64,000 nucleotides of DNA from Mycobacteroides chelonae (GCA_014204435.1 JACHLF010000008.1:112545-176544); one strand, 5' to 3'; numbered from the stretch's first letter, positions 8,335-19,067 are shown. The notes: generated by a model not told the origin, from the letters alone. Translations and numbers: made by a program.

Positions 8335-11175
8335 CTAGTGCTCGACCGGTGGCCCTGCGGCACGGGCTGCCGACCGCCTGCGCCGGGGCCTGGTGGGCGC
8401 CTCGGTACCCACGTCAGGTGCAGCCTCCGGCGCCTTAGGCCCGTCGACAGTAACCTCAGGCACACTTTCGGCCTGGGTTTTCTGCATGCTGCCACTCTCG
8501 GCGGGGGCGGGCTCGAGTTCGGCCTCCGGGGCGCCCGGTGTCTCAGCGCTCTCGACGGCCCCAACAATGTCCTCGACCTCGTCGAGCGCGTCGTTGTCCA
8601 GCACCTCGTCGGCGGGCTCACCGTCTTCATCGCCTTCGTGGTGGCCGTTAGCCGCCGCCATAGCCCGGAACATCGGGTGCTCGCCCTGCGGGTGCGAGGG
8701 CGTGCGCGCCACCACAACCTCGGGCTCCTCGGTCTTGCCCTTGCGAGACCGCTTGGCCCGTCGTCCGGGTTCGGCCTTCTTCGCGCCCGTCGCCGCCGCG
8801 GCGGTATCCACGGGGTCGACATGCAACACAATCCCGCGGCCGGCGCAGTGAGCGCAAGTGGATGAGAATGCCTCGATCAGGCCGGTGCCCAGCTTCTTGC
8901 GCGTCAGCTGCACCAACCCCAGCGAAGTCACCTCCGACACCTGGTGACGCGTGCGGTCGCGCCCCAGCGCCTCGGTGAGACGGCGCAGCACCAGATCCCT
9001 GTTGGATTCAAGCACCATGTCAATGAAGTCGATGACGACGATGCCCCCGACATCGCGCAGACGCAGCTGTCGCACGACCTCCTCGGCGGCTTCCAGGTTG
9101 TTGCGGGTGACGGTCTCTTCCAGATTGCCGCCGGCGCCGGTGAACTTCCCGGTGTTGACGTCGACGACCGTCATGGCCTCGGTGCGATCGATAACCAGCG
9201 TTCCGCCCGAGGGCAGCCACACCTTGCGATCGAGCGCCTTGGCCAGCTGTTCGTCGATGCGATGCACCACGAACACGTCCGGGCCTTCCTTGCCCTCGTA
9301 CCGCTCGATCCGCGAAAGAAGATCGGGTGCAACGGTTTTCACGTAGTCGTCGATGGTGCCCCAGGCGGCGTCACCCTCGATGACGAGCTTGGAGAAGTCC
9401 TCGTTGAACAGGTCACGGACCACCTTGACCAGCACGTCGGGCTCCTCGTAGAGAGCCACCGCTGCTCCGGAAGCCTTGGAGATGAGGTCGGCGGAACGCT
9501 TTTCGATGTCCTGCCACTGCTCCTGCAGCCGCTGCACATCGGCGCGAATGTCCTCTTCCCGCACGCCTTCTGATGCGGTGCGGATAATGACACCGGCGTC
9601 CGACGGGACGATGTCCCGCAGAATCTCCTTGAGGCGCTGCCGCTCGGTATCGGGAAGCTTGCGGCTGATTCCGGTCGACGACGCACCCGGCACATAGACC
9701 AGGTAGCGGCCCGCCAGCGAGATCTGCGTGGTCAGGCGGGCGCCCTTGTGCCCGACCGGGTCCTTGCTGACCTGCACCAGGACGTAGTCGCCCGACTTGA
9801 GCGCCTGCTCGATCTTGCGGTTCGAGCCGCCGAGACCAGCTGCGTCCCAGTTGACCTCACCGGCGTACAGGACGCCGTTGCGGCCGCGACCGATGTCCAC
9901 GAAGGCCGCCTCCATCGAGGGCAGCACGTTCTGTACGACACCGAGGTAGATGTTGCCCACCAGCGACGCAGATGCGGCCGACGTCACGAAGTGCTCGACG
10001 AGCACACCGTCCTCGAGAACCGCGATCTGCGTGTAGCGGGCACCCTCGTGTGGCGACTCGGTACGGGTCTTGTCCCGCACAACCATCACCCGGTCGACAG
10101 CCTCACGCCGGGCCAGGAACTCCGCCTCGGTCAGGATGGGCGGGCGGCGACGTCCGGCGTCGCGACCATCACGCCGACGCTGACGCTTGGCCTCCAGGCG
10201 AGTGGATCCGGAGATGCCCTGAATCTCGTCGCCCCGCTCGGCCCGCGGCTTGCGCTCGTGCACAACGGTGTTGGGCGGATCGTCGTCCGACGGGCCATCG
10301 CCGTCGTCGCCGGTTCCGGCCTTACGCCGCCTGCGCCGACGCCGACGGCGGCTGGCGCCCTCCGGGGTGTCGCCGTCCTCGGCGTTCGACTCGTCACCAT
10401 CGGTCGCGGCGGCGTCATCTTCGCCGTTCTCGGAAGCATCGTCGACGTCGGTGGTCTGGCCACCCTCCCCGTCTGATTCGTCGCTGCCTTCGCCACCGGC
10501 CTGCTCGCCGCGACCGCGCCCACGCCCACGGCGTCCCCGACGCCTGCGGCGCGCCGGACGATCGCCGTCGCCCTCGCCGTCCGGATCGTCGCCGTCGACG
10601 TCGCCGGAATCCTCGTCGACGTCCTCGGTCTTCTCGACGGGCTCCTCCGCGGTCTTCTCGGCGCGAGCGGGCGTGGAAGGCTCCTGGGGCTCGGGAGCCT
10701 GCGGTGCCACGAAGAGCGGGCCGTAGTCATAGGCGGTGGGGCCAGAAGCCACCGGCACCGCGGCAGCCTCGATGACCGTCGCCTCAGTGACGAGAACCGG
10801 AGTGGTGGGAGGGTTGTCGGGGTCCTCAGCCGAGCTCTCGGCGACCGCCGGAGCCGCCTCTGCGGCGGTAGCCACCGCGACGGGCTCGGGCGCGGAAGCG
10901 GGTTCCGCCTCACCGGCGAGCGCCTCGCGCACCTTCGCGGCATCCTTCTTGTCGACATTCGAGTGGGGGCTGCGGGCCCGCCCGTCCAGGTTGGACAGCG
11001 CGTCGAGTACGCGACGTGTGGAGGTTCCGAGCACGCGCGCGAGGGAGTGCACTCGCAGCTTCTCGGGTAGTTCTCCCTGCTCAGCGGGGAGTTTCGGGGT
11101 GTCCGGCGTTAGCGCGGCTTGTTCCCCTTCAGGTGTGCTGGTGTGTAGGTCTTCTGGTAGGTCATAGTCGGCCAC
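8335..11175 (-). CDS. rne: Ribonuclease E/G
   Basis: Endoribonuclease for mRNA decay and rRNA processing. In 946 residues the order is: an acidic/basic low-complexity N-terminal region (about 1-340, runs of RRRRRR and long Asp/Glu blocks); an S1 RNA-binding domain (GNIYLGVVQNVLPSMEAAFVDIG); and the RNase H-like and DNase I-like catalytic core with VVDVNTGKF and VVIDFIDM, whose Asp residues bind Mg. A Zn-link CAHCAG follows, then a disordered C-terminal tail. Mycobacterial RNase E carries disordered arms on both sides of the core, as here. The GTG start at 11173-11175 has AGGAG upstream. Confidence 0.96.
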   Translation of the reverse strand: MADYDLPEDLHTSTPEGEQAALTPDTPKLPAEQGELPEKLRVHSLARVLGTSTRRVLDALSNLDGRARSPHSNVDKKDAAKVREALAGEAEPASAPEPVAVATAAEAAPAVAESSAEDPDNPPTTPVLVTEATVIEAAAVPVASGPTAYDYGPLFVAPQAPEPQEPSTPARAEKTAEEPVEKTEDVDEDSGDVDGDDPDGEGDGDRPARRRRRGRRGRGRGRGEQAGGEGSDESDGEGGQTTDVDDASENGEDDAAATDGDESNAEDGDTPEGASRRRRRRRRRKAGTGDDGDGPSDDDPPNTVVHERKPRAERGDEIQGISGSTRLEAKRQRRRDGRDAGRRRPPILTEAEFLARREAVDRVMVVRDKTRTESPHEGARYTQIAVLEDGVLVEHFVTSAASASLVGNIYLGVVQNVLPSMEAAFVDIGRGRNGVLYAGEVNWDAAGLGGSNRKIEQALKSGDYVLVQVSKDPVGHKGARLTTQISLAGRYLVYVPGASSTGISRKLPDTERQRLKEILRDIVPSDAGVIIRTASEGVREEDIRADVQRLQEQWQDIEKRSADLISKASGAAVALYEEPDVLVKVVRDLFNEDFSKLVIEGDAAWGTIDDYVKTVAPDLLSRIERYEGKEGPDVFVVHRIDEQLAKALDRKVWLPSGGTLVIDRTEAMTVVDVNTGKFTGAGGNLEETVTRNNLEAAEEVVRQLRLRDVGGIVVIDFIDMVLESNRDLVLRRLTEALGRDRTRHQVSEVTSLGLVQLTRKKLGTGLIEAFSSTCAHCAGRGIVLHVDPVDTAAAATGAKKAEPGRRAKRSRKGKTEEPEVVVARTPSHPQGEHPMFRAMAAANGHHEGDEDGEPADEVLDNDALDEVEDIVGAVESAETPGAPEAELEPAPAESGSMQKTQAESVPEVTVDGPKAPEAAPDVGTEAPTRPRRRRSAARAAGPPVEH

Positions 11176-11505
11176 TTATTCTCCTCAAGCCCCCGGGCGC
11201 GTCGTCAGACGCGGCCGCGCGAGGGCTTTCTCTCTATGTACCCGAGCTAGGTCCGGGTTTGTGGTGGTCTTGCTCCGAGCGATCCGTCGCTGCGATGCCG
11301 CAGTTCCGAACCCACCCGGCGCCTGGCTGGAATGATGGCTTGACGTGCTGCAATGGTGATCGCGCTCGCCGTGCCGCCATTCGGGTCGGTGGCTGGCCGG
11401 TGGTGGCCGCATGTGCCGTGACCCACTGTCAGTATCCCATACGAATCAGGTGGTGAGGACCAAGACACTCATCAGCTCGGTCCGGCGATCCCCCGGCACA
11501 TACAT
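11176..11505. other. Non-coding leader region upstream of rne
   Basis: Part of a 410-bp gap between rne and ndk. I find no gene with credible start and codon use on either strand. The region probably contains the rne promoter and 5' untranslated region, but I cannot place a -10/-35 pair with confidence. RNase E leaders can be autoregulatory in other bacteria; nothing in the sequence proves that here. Confidence 0.6.
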
Positions 11506-11561
11506 CGAGTGTGCGATTCACGTCGAAATTCCGCGAGGAACCGACGCAAACCGCACACTCG
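11506..11561 (-). terminator. Long hairpin after ndk, probable terminator
   Basis: Arms 11506-11525 and 11542-11561 flank a 16-nt loop. The outer 10 bp are perfect (CGAGTGTGCG with CGCACACTCG). The inner 10 bp have three positions that pair only as G-U wobbles, and only in the minus-strand RNA, giving a 20-bp stem in the ndk transcript. It starts 25 nt after the ndk stop. There is no U-tract. Confidence 0.6.
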
Positions 11562-11585
11562 TGGGTCTCGGATCACGGGGATGGG

Positions 11586-11996
11586 TCAGAGGGCGGGGAA
11601 CCAGAGCGCGATCTCGCGGGCCGCCGACTCGGGCGAGTCGGAGCCGTGCACCAGGTTCTCCTGGGTCTCCAGGGCGAAGTCACCACGGATGCTGCCGGTG
11701 GCGGCCTTCTCCACGGGGTCAGTGCCCCCGGCCAGCTGCCGGAACGCGGCAATGGCGCGCGGGCCCTCCAGCACAGCCGCCACGAGCGGACCCGAGGTGA
11801 TGAACTCAAGCAGAGATCCGAAGAACGGCTTCTCAGCATGCTCGATGTAGTGGGCCCGGGCCGTGGCGTCGTCCACGTTCTTCAGTTCCAGCGCGGCCAG
11901 TGTCAGGCCCTTGCGCTCGATACGGTTCAACACCTCACCGACAAGTCCCCGCCGCACACCATCGGGCTTGATCAAAACCAGCGTCCGCTCAGTCAC
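11586..11996 (-). CDS. ndk: Nucleoside diphosphate kinase
   Basis: Transfers the gamma phosphate from ATP to nucleoside diphosphates through a phosphohistidine. At 136 residues it is exactly the usual length. It begins [21 protein letters not shown] and carries the active-site His117 in NLVHGSDS, with the conserved RGDFALET and FITSGP motifs. The GTG start at 11994-11996 gives the length of the M. tuberculosis enzyme. It lies 10 bp downstream of the DUF4233 gene in the valS-folC-DUF4233-ndk run. Confidence 0.97.
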   Translation of the reverse strand: MTERTLVLIKPDGVRRGLVGEVLNRIERKGLTLAALELKNVDDATARAHYIEHAEKPFFGSLLEFITSGPLVAAVLEGPRAIAAFRQLAGGTDPVEKAATGSIRGDFALETQENLVHGSDSPESAAREIALWFPAL

Positions 11997-12006
11997 GGGC
12001 GACAGC

Positions 12007-12417
12007 CTACTGGTCGGTAGCGCTCCCCCGCTGACCCGGCAGCTCCCCGCGGCTCTGACGGTCACGGACCTGGTTGCGCATATACCAGATCAGCAACCAG
12101 ACGCCGAGAAACAACAGGCCCACGAATCCGATCGCGGCGTTCACGAAGAACCCCGCGACGAGCACCACTTGCAGTGCAAGATTGGCTTGCAGCGCCCAGG
12201 GCCGGCCCTGCATGCCGGAGAGCAAGATCATGGCCACCGCGATGCCGATGAGAAAGGTCAGCGACAACGGCGAGAGCCCTCCGCCCACCGTCTTCACCAC
12301 CGGGATGGCCAGCAGCACCACGATTGTCTCCAGGATGAGCGTGCCCGCCATCACCCCGCGAAAACCCCGCCACGGATCCACCGGAGCCGGCTGGGCCTCG
12401 TCCTCGGGATTGCTCAC
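12007..12417 (-). CDS. DUF4233 membrane protein
   Basis: A 136-residue integral membrane protein, the Rv2446c type that follows folC across actinobacteria. There are four predicted membrane helices: about 21-40 ([18 protein letters not shown]), 47-66, 75-92 and 95-113. A short cytoplasmic charged tail ([12 protein letters not shown]) follows. The function is unknown. The GTG start overlaps the folC stop as GTGA, implying translational coupling, so a role tied to folate or membrane supply is suggested by context only. Confidence 0.85.
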   Translation of the reverse strand: MSNPEDEAQPAPVDPWRGFRGVMAGTLILETIVVLLAIPVVKTVGGGLSPLSLTFLIGIAVAMILLSGMQGRPWALQANLALQVVLVAGFFVNAAIGFVGLLFLGVWLLIWYMRNQVRDRQSRGELPGQRGSATDQ

Positions 12418-13850
12418 TGCGGGTCCTTTCCGAACAGTGTCCGGGCGGCACCCGCGGTGACGACCGATCCGGTGATGACGATGCCCGTGCCGGAAAAGCC
12501 TTCTGCTCCGCCGTCTTCGGCGGCTTCCTCGACCATCGCGGTGGCAGTCTCGATGGCGTCGAGCAGGGTGGGTGCCACCACGACGCGGTCCTCGCCGAAC
12601 AGTTCAAGCGCGATACCCGCCAGCGCGTCGGTCTCCATGGCACGGGGAGAGCCGTTGTGTGTCACCACGATTTCGTCGAATGCCGGTTCAAGCGCGGCGA
12701 GAATACCGGCGACGTCCTTGTCGGCCATCACGCTGACGACGCCGACCAGGCGGCGGAAGTCGAATGCGGATTGCAGGGTGTCGGCCAGCGCGGCCGCGCC
12801 GTGCGGATTATGAGCGGCGTCCAGAAAGACCGCGGGAGCGCTGCGCACCCGCTCCAAGCGCCCGGGAACGATCACCGACGCGAATCCTGCTCGCACCGCG
12901 TCGATATCGAGCTGGCGGTCCGCCCCCGCGCCGAAGAACGCCTCGACCGCCGCCAGTGCGACGGCCGCGTTGTGCGCCTGATGCTCGCCGTTCAGCGGCA
13001 GGAAGATCTCCGGATACACCCCGCCCAAACCCTGCAGCTCCAACTGCTGGCCTCCGACAGCGACCTGACGCGACAGCACCGCGAACTCCGAGCCTTCGCG
13101 TGCCACGGCGGCGTCGGCTTCGACAGTTTGACGCAGCAGCACGTCCATTGCCTCGGGGGCCTGCCGAGCAATCACGGCCACGGTGTCGGCACCCGCCTCG
13201 CCGGTCATCGCATCGAGCTTGTGCCGCTTGATGATTCCGGCCTTCTCGTTGGCAATGGCGGCCAGGTCGGGACCCAGGAATTCGACGTGGTCGATGCCGA
13301 TCGGAGTGATGACGGCAACCGGGGCGTCCACGATGTTGGTGGCGTCCCAACGCCCGCCGAGCCCGACCTCCACCACGGCGATATCCACCGGCGCGTCAGC
13401 GAAGGCGACAAACGCCATCGCGACCAGCACCTCGAACTTGCTCATCGCGGGTCCGCCCTGCTCCTGCGACTGCTTGTCCACCAGCTCCACGAACGGTTCG
13501 ATCTCGGAGTAGATCTGCACGTACTTCGCGGGCGAGATCGGTTGGCCGTCAATAGCGATGCGTTCGACCGCCGACTGCAGATGCGGGCTGGTGGTACGCC
13601 CGGTACGCCGATGCAGTGCTGTCAGCAGCGCGTCGATCATCCGCGTCACCGAGGTCTTGCCGTTGGTTCCGGCGACGTGAATACACGGATACGCGCGTTG
13701 GGGCGAGCCTAGTAATTCCATTAACGCGACGATGCGGTCGGTGGACGGTTCGATCTTGGTCTCCGGCCAGCGTTGATCGAGCAGATACTCGATCTGCAGC
13801 AGGGCCGCGATCTCGTCGGGCGAGGGTTCCGGACTCAACGTCTCGCTCAC
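12414..13850 (-). CDS. folC: Bifunctional folylpolyglutamate synthase / dihydrofolate synthase
   Basis: Adds glutamate to dihydropteroate and/or lengthens the polyglutamate tail of folates, an ATP-dependent Mur-ligase-type reaction. The 478 residues contain the P-loop [10 protein letters not shown] near 60-69, the folate-binding loop [12 protein letters not shown], and the central ligase region [13 protein letters not shown]. The C-terminal domain contains DAAHNPHGA. The GTG start at 13848-13850 overlaps the valS stop (GTGA), and its own stop overlaps DUF4233 in the same way, so the three genes form one coupled unit. Confidence 0.95.
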   Translation of the reverse strand: MSETLSPEPSPDEIAALLQIEYLLDQRWPETKIEPSTDRIVALMELLGSPQRAYPCIHVAGTNGKTSVTRMIDALLTALHRRTGRTTSPHLQSAVERIAIDGQPISPAKYVQIYSEIEPFVELVDKQSQEQGGPAMSKFEVLVAMAFVAFADAPVDIAVVEVGLGGRWDATNIVDAPVAVITPIGIDHVEFLGPDLAAIANEKAGIIKRHKLDAMTGEAGADTVAVIARQAPEAMDVLLRQTVEADAAVAREGSEFAVLSRQVAVGGQQLELQGLGGVYPEIFLPLNGEHQAHNAAVALAAVEAFFGAGADRQLDIDAVRAGFASVIVPGRLERVRSAPAVFLDAAHNPHGAAALADTLQSAFDFRRLVGVVSVMADKDVAGILAALEPAFDEIVVTHNGSPRAMETDALAGIALELFGEDRVVVAPTLLDAIETATAMVEEAAEDGGAEGFSGTGIVITGSVVTAGAARTLFGKDPQ

Positions 13851-16486
13851 GCCAGCCCCGCCAAACGGGCGGTGATCCGCTCGACTTCCTCGGTGGCCAC
13901 CTGTTGGCGAGCACGAATCTTCTCGACGACGGCCTCGGGCGCCTTCGCCAGGAACGCGTCGTTGCCCAGTTTGCCTGTGGTGCCGTCGAGTTCCTTGCGC
14001 GCGGCGGCAAGATCCTTCTCCAACCGTCGACGTTCGGCTTCGATGTCGACGGTGCCGGAGGTATCGACCTCGACGGTGACGGTGCCCTCGGACAGTCGCA
14101 CCTCTACCGACGCCGTCGGGGTAAAACCGTCTTCCGCAGGAGTGAGCCAGGCCAGCGAGGTCACTGCGGCAAGTTGTCCGTCCAGTCCGGCATCCGAAAC
14201 ACCGGCCAACCGGGCCGCCGCCTTCTGCCGGTCACCCAACCCCTGGTCGCTCCGGAACCGCCGAACCTCGGTCACCAGCTTCTGCATGTCGGCAATGCGC
14301 TGCGCGGCAACGCTGTCCAGCTCGATACCCGAGCCGGTGGGCCAGGCGGCGATCACCACGGACTCCCGGCCGGTGACCGTCTTCCACAGCACCTCGGTGA
14401 CAAACGGGATGACCGGGTGCAGCAGCCGCAGCAGGGTGTCCAGCACCGTGGCCAGCACGACGCGGGTGCCGTCGGCCCTGCCGTTCATCTGGACCTTTGC
14501 CAATTCCAGGTACCAGTCACAGAACTCGTCCCAGGCGAAGTGGTACAGCGCCTCACAGGCCACGCTGAACTCGTAGCGATCCAGTGCGGCGTCCACCTCC
14601 GCGCGCACCTGTTCGAGGCGCCCCAGAATCCATCGGTCCGCATCGGTGAGGGCATCGAAGGCGGGCAGCTCGCCCAGCGCGGCACCATTCATCAACGCGA
14701 AACGGGTGGCGTTGAACAGCTTCGTGGTGAAGTTGCGCGAGGCGCGGGCGGCGTCCTCGCCGATGGACAGATCACCACCGGGGCTGGCGCCGCGGGCCAG
14801 GGTGAAGCGCAGCGCATCGGCGCCGAACATCTCCACCCAGTCCAGCGGATCGATACCGTTGCCCTTGGACTTGCTCATCTTCTGACCGAACTGATCGCGG
14901 ATCAGGCCGTGCAGGAAGACGTTGTCGAACGGCACCTTGCCGCCATGCAGCGCGGGGTCGCCGGCCACGAAGGTGCCGAACATCATCATCCGCGCCACCC
15001 AGAAGAACAGGATGTCGTACCCGGTGACGAGAACGCTTGTGGGATAGAACTTCTCCAGCTCCGGGGTGACCTCGGGCCAACCCATCGTGGAGAACGGCCA
15101 CAGTGCCGAGGAGAACCAGGTGTCGAGCACATCCGGGTCCTGCTCGTAGCCCTCGGGGGCGGTCTCATCGGGTCCCAGGCACACGATCTCGCCGCCGGGG
15201 CCGTGCCAAATGGGTATGCGGTGACCCCACCACAGCTGGCGGGAGATACACCAGTCGTGCATGTCGTCCACCCAGGCGAACCAGCGCGGCTCCAGGCTGG
15301 CCGGGTGAATCACGGTGTCGCCGCCCCGAACCGCGTCACCGGCGGCCTTGGCCAGTGACTCGACCTTGACCCACCACTGCATCGACAGGCGAGGCTCGAT
15401 GGGCTCACCGGAACGCTCGGAATGCCCCACGCTGTGCAAGTAGGGGCGCTTCTCGGCCACGATGCGGCCCTGCTCGGCCAGCGCCTCACGCACCTTGACC
15501 CGCGCCTCGAATCGGTCCATGCCGTCGAATTGCGTTCCGCTGTGACAGATCCGGCCGTGAACGTCCATGATCGTCGGCATCGGCAGGTTGTGCCGCAGCC
15601 CGATCTCGAAGTCGTTGGGGTCATGCGCCGGAGTCACCTTGACCGCGCCGGTGCCGAACTCGGGGTCGACATGGGTGTCGGCGACGATCGGAATGCTGCG
15701 GTCCTGGAACGGGTGCGCCAGCTGGGCGCCAATCAGGTGCCGGTAACGCTCGTCGTCGGGGTGCACCGCGATCGCGCTATCACCGAGCATCGTCTCCAGT
15801 CGGGTGGTCGCCACCACCAGATGCGGCTCGCTGTCGTCGAGAGAGCCGTAGCGGAACGAGACCAGCTCGCCCTCGACCTCCTCGTACTTGACCTCCAGAT
15901 CGGAGATGGCGGTCTTGAGCTCGGGCGACCAGTTGACCAGCCGCTCGGCCCGATAGATCAGCCCGGCGTCGAACAGCTTCTTGAAAATGGTGCGCACCGA
16001 ACGGGACAGGCCCTCGTCCATGGTGAAGCGGTCGCGGCTCCAGTCGACACCGTCGCCGAGGCGACGCATCTGTGCGCCGATGGTTCCGCCGGACTCGCGC
16101 TTCCAGTCCCACACCTTCTCGACGAACAGCTCGCGACCAAAGTCCTCTTTGGTCGCGCCGTCGGCGGCCAGCTGTTTTTCCACCACGCTCTGCGTCGCGA
16201 TGCCCGCGTGGTCCATGCCCGGCAGCCACAGCACCTCGTAGCCCTGCATGCGTTTGCGGCGCGTGAGCGCGTCCATCAGGGTGTGGTCGAGCGCGTGCCC
16301 CATGTGCAGGCTGCCGGTCACGTTGGGAGGCGGCAACACGATCGAGTAGCCCGGCTTGTCGCTGGACGGGTCGGCGGTGAAGTATCCGGCGTCCACCCAG
16401 CCCTGATAGAGATCCGCCTCTACCGCTCCCGGATCCCATGACGTGGGCAGGGCGTCGGCGGCATTCGTATCAGGGGTTTGGGTCAC
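13847..16486 (-). CDS. valS: Valyl-tRNA synthetase
   Basis: Class I synthetase charging tRNA-Val, with editing. The 879 residues show the HIGH-type motif HMGH at 61-64 ([13 protein letters not shown]), the CP1 editing domain around 185-330 (including [16 protein letters not shown]), and KMSKSKGN near 545. The anticodon-binding domain comes next, then a C-terminal coiled-coil arm ([20 protein letters not shown]). The GTG start at 16484-16486 gives MTQTPDTN. It heads the coupled valS-folC-DUF4233 run, followed by ndk. Confidence 0.97.
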   Translation of the reverse strand: MTQTPDTNAADALPTSWDPGAVEADLYQGWVDAGYFTADPSSDKPGYSIVLPPPNVTGSLHMGHALDHTLMDALTRRKRMQGYEVLWLPGMDHAGIATQSVVEKQLAADGATKEDFGRELFVEKVWDWKRESGGTIGAQMRRLGDGVDWSRDRFTMDEGLSRSVRTIFKKLFDAGLIYRAERLVNWSPELKTAISDLEVKYEEVEGELVSFRYGSLDDSEPHLVVATTRLETMLGDSAIAVHPDDERYRHLIGAQLAHPFQDRSIPIVADTHVDPEFGTGAVKVTPAHDPNDFEIGLRHNLPMPTIMDVHGRICHSGTQFDGMDRFEARVKVREALAEQGRIVAEKRPYLHSVGHSERSGEPIEPRLSMQWWVKVESLAKAAGDAVRGGDTVIHPASLEPRWFAWVDDMHDWCISRQLWWGHRIPIWHGPGGEIVCLGPDETAPEGYEQDPDVLDTWFSSALWPFSTMGWPEVTPELEKFYPTSVLVTGYDILFFWVARMMMFGTFVAGDPALHGGKVPFDNVFLHGLIRDQFGQKMSKSKGNGIDPLDWVEMFGADALRFTLARGASPGGDLSIGEDAARASRNFTTKLFNATRFALMNGAALGELPAFDALTDADRWILGRLEQVRAEVDAALDRYEFSVACEALYHFAWDEFCDWYLELAKVQMNGRADGTRVVLATVLDTLLRLLHPVIPFVTEVLWKTVTGRESVVIAAWPTGSGIELDSVAAQRIADMQKLVTEVRRFRSDQGLGDRQKAAARLAGVSDAGLDGQLAAVTSLAWLTPAEDGFTPTASVEVRLSEGTVTVEVDTSGTVDIEAERRRLEKDLAAARKELDGTTGKLGNDAFLAKAPEAVVEKIRARQQVATEEVERITARLAGLA

Positions 16487-16537
16487 CCATCAGATTCTAG
16501 GGTTGCCGGTCCATGCCATTTTCACGTGCCAAGCGGC

Positions 16538-17104
16538 TCAGAACATATCCGCGCTGAAGGTGTACCAATTGCCGCTGAAGTGCCGCACCCAGGTTCTCTC
16601 ACCGACCTCAGATTTCTGCGGCGCGCCGTGTGGCAGATAGACGAATCCCTCATCGGTGAGGAACCCACCGCCGTTGATGACGAAGTACACGTTCGGGCCC
16701 CGCGAGCTGACGCTGGTGACGCGATAGGTGCCCAACCGAATCGCTGTCGGCGCGGGACGTCCTTCCTGAATCGACCGCACAATCCCCTCGAAAGCGCTTC
16801 GTGCCTGCGCAAACCGCAGACGCATGGGCACGTCACCGCCGATGGCCAGGAGTGTCATCGCGATCACCACGGGGACCGCACCCATCCGTAACCACGATGC
16901 GCGCGCCTCCCCCGAACCGGCGCGTCGCAGGGCCAGGTGGCATGCCGTGCGTAGCACCCACACGATGACGATCGCCACGGCCGCATACCCGACAAGCAGC
17001 AGGAGAAAGAAGTCCCCGCCCGGGTATGACGCTCCCCACAGCGCGGCGCCGCACGCGACCGTTGCGGCCCCGAGAAGCACTGGCCCAGGCGGGCGGGCCA
17101 CCAC
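16538..17104 (-). CDS. Membrane protein of unknown function
   Basis: A 188-residue protein. Three hydrophobic helices lie at about 8-24, 33-52 and 76-90, followed by a roughly 100-residue domain, probably outside the membrane (RIRL-type basic segments, VYFVINGGGFLTDEGFVYLPHG, GNWYTFSADMF). I recognise no family. The assigned GTG start at 17104 lacks a ribosome-binding site and sits next to a strong hairpin (17109-17146), so the true start may be further in. It lies 51 bp upstream of valS and may be co-transcribed with it. Confidence 0.65.
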   Translation of the reverse strand: MVARPPGPVLLGAATVACGAALWGASYPGGDFFLLLLVGYAAVAIVIVWVLRTACHLALRRAGSGEARASWLRMGAVPVVIAMTLLAIGGDVPMRLRFAQARSAFEGIVRSIQEGRPAPTAIRLGTYRVTSVSSRGPNVYFVINGGGFLTDEGFVYLPHGAPQKSEVGERTWVRHFSGNWYTFSADMF

Positions 17105-17108
17105 ACGA

Positions 17109-17146
17109 CGGAACCACCCGGGCCGGGGGGGCGCCGGGTGGTTCCG
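17109..17146 (-). terminator. 13-bp perfect hairpin after the DUF937 gene
   Basis: Arms 17109-17121 (CGGAACCACCCGG) and 17134-17146 are perfectly complementary around a 12-nt G/C loop. The hairpin lies 15 nt beyond the stop of the 17162-17776 gene, the right place for a terminator. There is no U-tract. Confidence 0.65.
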
Positions 17147-17161
17147 AGTGAGACTGCGCGG

Positions 17162-17776
17162 CTACTTCTTGCCGCCCAGGAGTCCGCCGAGGATGCTGCC
17201 CAGCGCGTCACTGCCGCCCTTGCTGCCGAGCACGCTGCCCAGGATGCTGCCCAGCGGGTTGTTGCCGCCCTGCGCGGCTCCGCCGCCGACGGCGCTGCCG
17301 AGGATGTTGCCCAGGATGTCGCCGATTCCGCCACCGCTGGCCGCGGGCGCCTCCGCGGGCGCCGCCTGCGCACCACCGCCGGTGAGCTTTTTGGCCACGA
17401 AGGCCAGCACGATCGGCGCCAGGATCGGCAACAGCTGCTTGATCAGGTCGCTGTTACCGGCGCCAGCGCCCGCCAGCTTCGCGGCGACATCGTCGGCGTT
17501 GTTATCACCGAAGAGCGAGGCGACGACCGCGTTGCCCGCGTTCTGGTCGACGTCGTCGACGTTCACGCCGCCGTCGAGAAGGTTGCTCGGCGCGCTGGTG
17601 ACATTGGCCTGCAGATCGGCGGCCTTGTCAGGGTCATCGGCGTTGGCCTGCAATCCGCCCACCAACAGCGGAACCACGGACTTGATCGCCTTGTCGGCCG
17701 CCTCTTTGTCGACCCCGAGCTTTGCGGCGATCTGGTCGGTCGGGATCTCATTAAGCAGCTCGTCGAGTGTGGCCAT
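17162..17776 (-). CDS. DUF937 domain protein
   Basis: A 204-residue protein. The N-terminal half (MATLDELLNEIPTDQIAAKLGVD... AADKAIKSVVPLLVGGLQANA) is the helical DUF937 repeat. The C-terminal third is Gly/Leu-rich with a repeated GDILGNILGSAVG / LGSILGSVLGSKGG / LGSILGGLLGG pattern. The role is unknown; family members in other bacteria are small soluble proteins, sometimes annotated YidB-like. ATG 17774-17776 has a GGAG-type site (TAGGAGAAG) upstream. It is divergent from the FAD monooxygenase across 127 bp. Confidence 0.8.
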   Translation of the reverse strand: MATLDELLNEIPTDQIAAKLGVDKEAADKAIKSVVPLLVGGLQANADDPDKAADLQANVTSAPSNLLDGGVNVDDVDQNAGNAVVASLFGDNNADDVAAKLAGAGAGNSDLIKQLLPILAPIVLAFVAKKLTGGGAQAAPAEAPAASGGGIGDILGNILGSAVGGGAAQGGNNPLGSILGSVLGSKGGSDALGSILGGLLGGKK

Positions 17777-17903
17777 GGGTCTTCTCCTAGATATCTGGGG
17801 TTTGATAAACCTTAGCCAAGCAGATCAGCCTCGAGTGAACGAATGCCGAACATCACAACCCCAGACCCTTTACCGCGGTGGGGTCCACCCATAACGTCAA
17901 GCT

Positions 17904-19058
17904 ATGAGCGACCACATTGTCGTGGTTGGCGCCGGGATTGCCGGTCTTGCCACCGCAGTCGCGTTACAACGATCCGGGCATGACGTCGTGGTTCTCGATG
18001 ACCGGGACGGCACCTCCACCGGATATGCGATTACCTTGTGGCCCAATGCATTAGCGGCATGCGATGCCTTAGGCATAGGCGACGAGGTGCGCGACGCAAG
18101 CGCCCGCGTGGAGACCGGGATGATGCGCTGGCACAACGGGCGGGTGCTGCGAGTACCTCCGAGCGGACAGCTCACCAAGGCCGTGGGCGAGCCTGTCGCG
18201 GTCACCGAACGCAATCAACTCCTGGCGATTCTGGCCGAGCGCCTCGCGCCGGGGACCGTGCGTTACGGCGCCCGGGTGAGCAACGTTCGAGACGGACTGC
18301 ACGGGACCTTTGTCGAGCTCGCCGACGGCACGTCGCTCACCGCCGCCGCGGTCGTGGGAGCCGACGGAATCGGATCACTGGCCGCGCAGTATCTCAACGG
18401 CCCGCTCGCATTCCGGTACTCCGGATACACCGCGTGGCGCGGTATTGCCGCAGTGGCCATCCCCGATGAACTGGCCGGGATCACAATGGGACCGGGGACA
18501 GAGTTCGGCCACCTCCCCTTGTCCGCCAACCGCACCTACTGGTTCGCCGGCGAGCGATCCCACGAGGCGCAGCGCGCACACGGCCGCGAAATCGACTACC
18601 TGACGGGCAAGTTCGGCGACTGGGCCGAACCCATTCCGGACCTTCTACGCAGCAGCGATGAGACTTCGGTGTTGCGCGGCGATATCTACGATCGCGGACG
18701 CCTGCGCCGGATCACCGGCGGTCGGGTGGTCCTGGTGGGCGACGCCGCACATCCGATGCGCCCACACCTGGGCCAGGGCGGGTGCCTGTCACTCGAGGAT
18801 GCCGCCGTGCTCGGCGCGGCAGTGTCCGAACGATCTTCTCTGCCAAGCGCTTTCCGTGAATACGCACGGCGGCGAAGATCACGCACGCGTGCGGTGGTCA
18901 ACCGAAGCCGCCAGATCGGGCACGTGACCTTTGCACGGCCGACGGCGCTGAGCGGCCTCCTGGTGCGGGCGTCGAGCCGCATCCCCGCCTCGGTGTTCTG
19001 GAGACAGTTGCAGCACATCGCCGGATATGAAGCCGGCGATGTCATGGTTCGCCCCTAG
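17904..19058 (+). CDS. FAD-dependent monooxygenase
   Basis: A 384-residue PHBH-type flavoprotein hydroxylase. It has the N-terminal Rossmann motif VVVGAGIAGLATAVALQRSG (residues 5-24), the mid GADGIGS motif (DG fingerprint, about 152-158) and the GD motif VVLVGDAAHPMRPHLGQGG (about 275-293). These are the three FAD/NAD(P)H fingerprints of the class. The substrate cannot be told from sequence. Relatives oxidise aromatic compounds or tailor polyketides, and some (TetX/Rox-like) inactivate antibiotics. It is followed 9 bp later by a VOC-fold protein, so the two probably form one transcript. Confidence 0.85.
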   Translation: MSDHIVVVGAGIAGLATAVALQRSGHDVVVLDDRDGTSTGYAITLWPNALAACDALGIGDEVRDASARVETGMMRWHNGRVLRVPPSGQLTKAVGEPVAVTERNQLLAILAERLAPGTVRYGARVSNVRDGLHGTFVELADGTSLTAAAVVGADGIGSLAAQYLNGPLAFRYSGYTAWRGIAAVAIPDELAGITMGPGTEFGHLPLSANRTYWFAGERSHEAQRAHGREIDYLTGKFGDWAEPIPDLLRSSDETSVLRGDIYDRGRLRRITGGRVVLVGDAAHPMRPHLGQGGCLSLEDAAVLGAAVSERSSLPSAFREYARRRRSRTRAVVNRSRQIGHVTFARPTALSGLLVRASSRIPASVFWRQLQHIAGYEAGDVMVRP

Positions 19059-19067
19059 GATTGCCCT

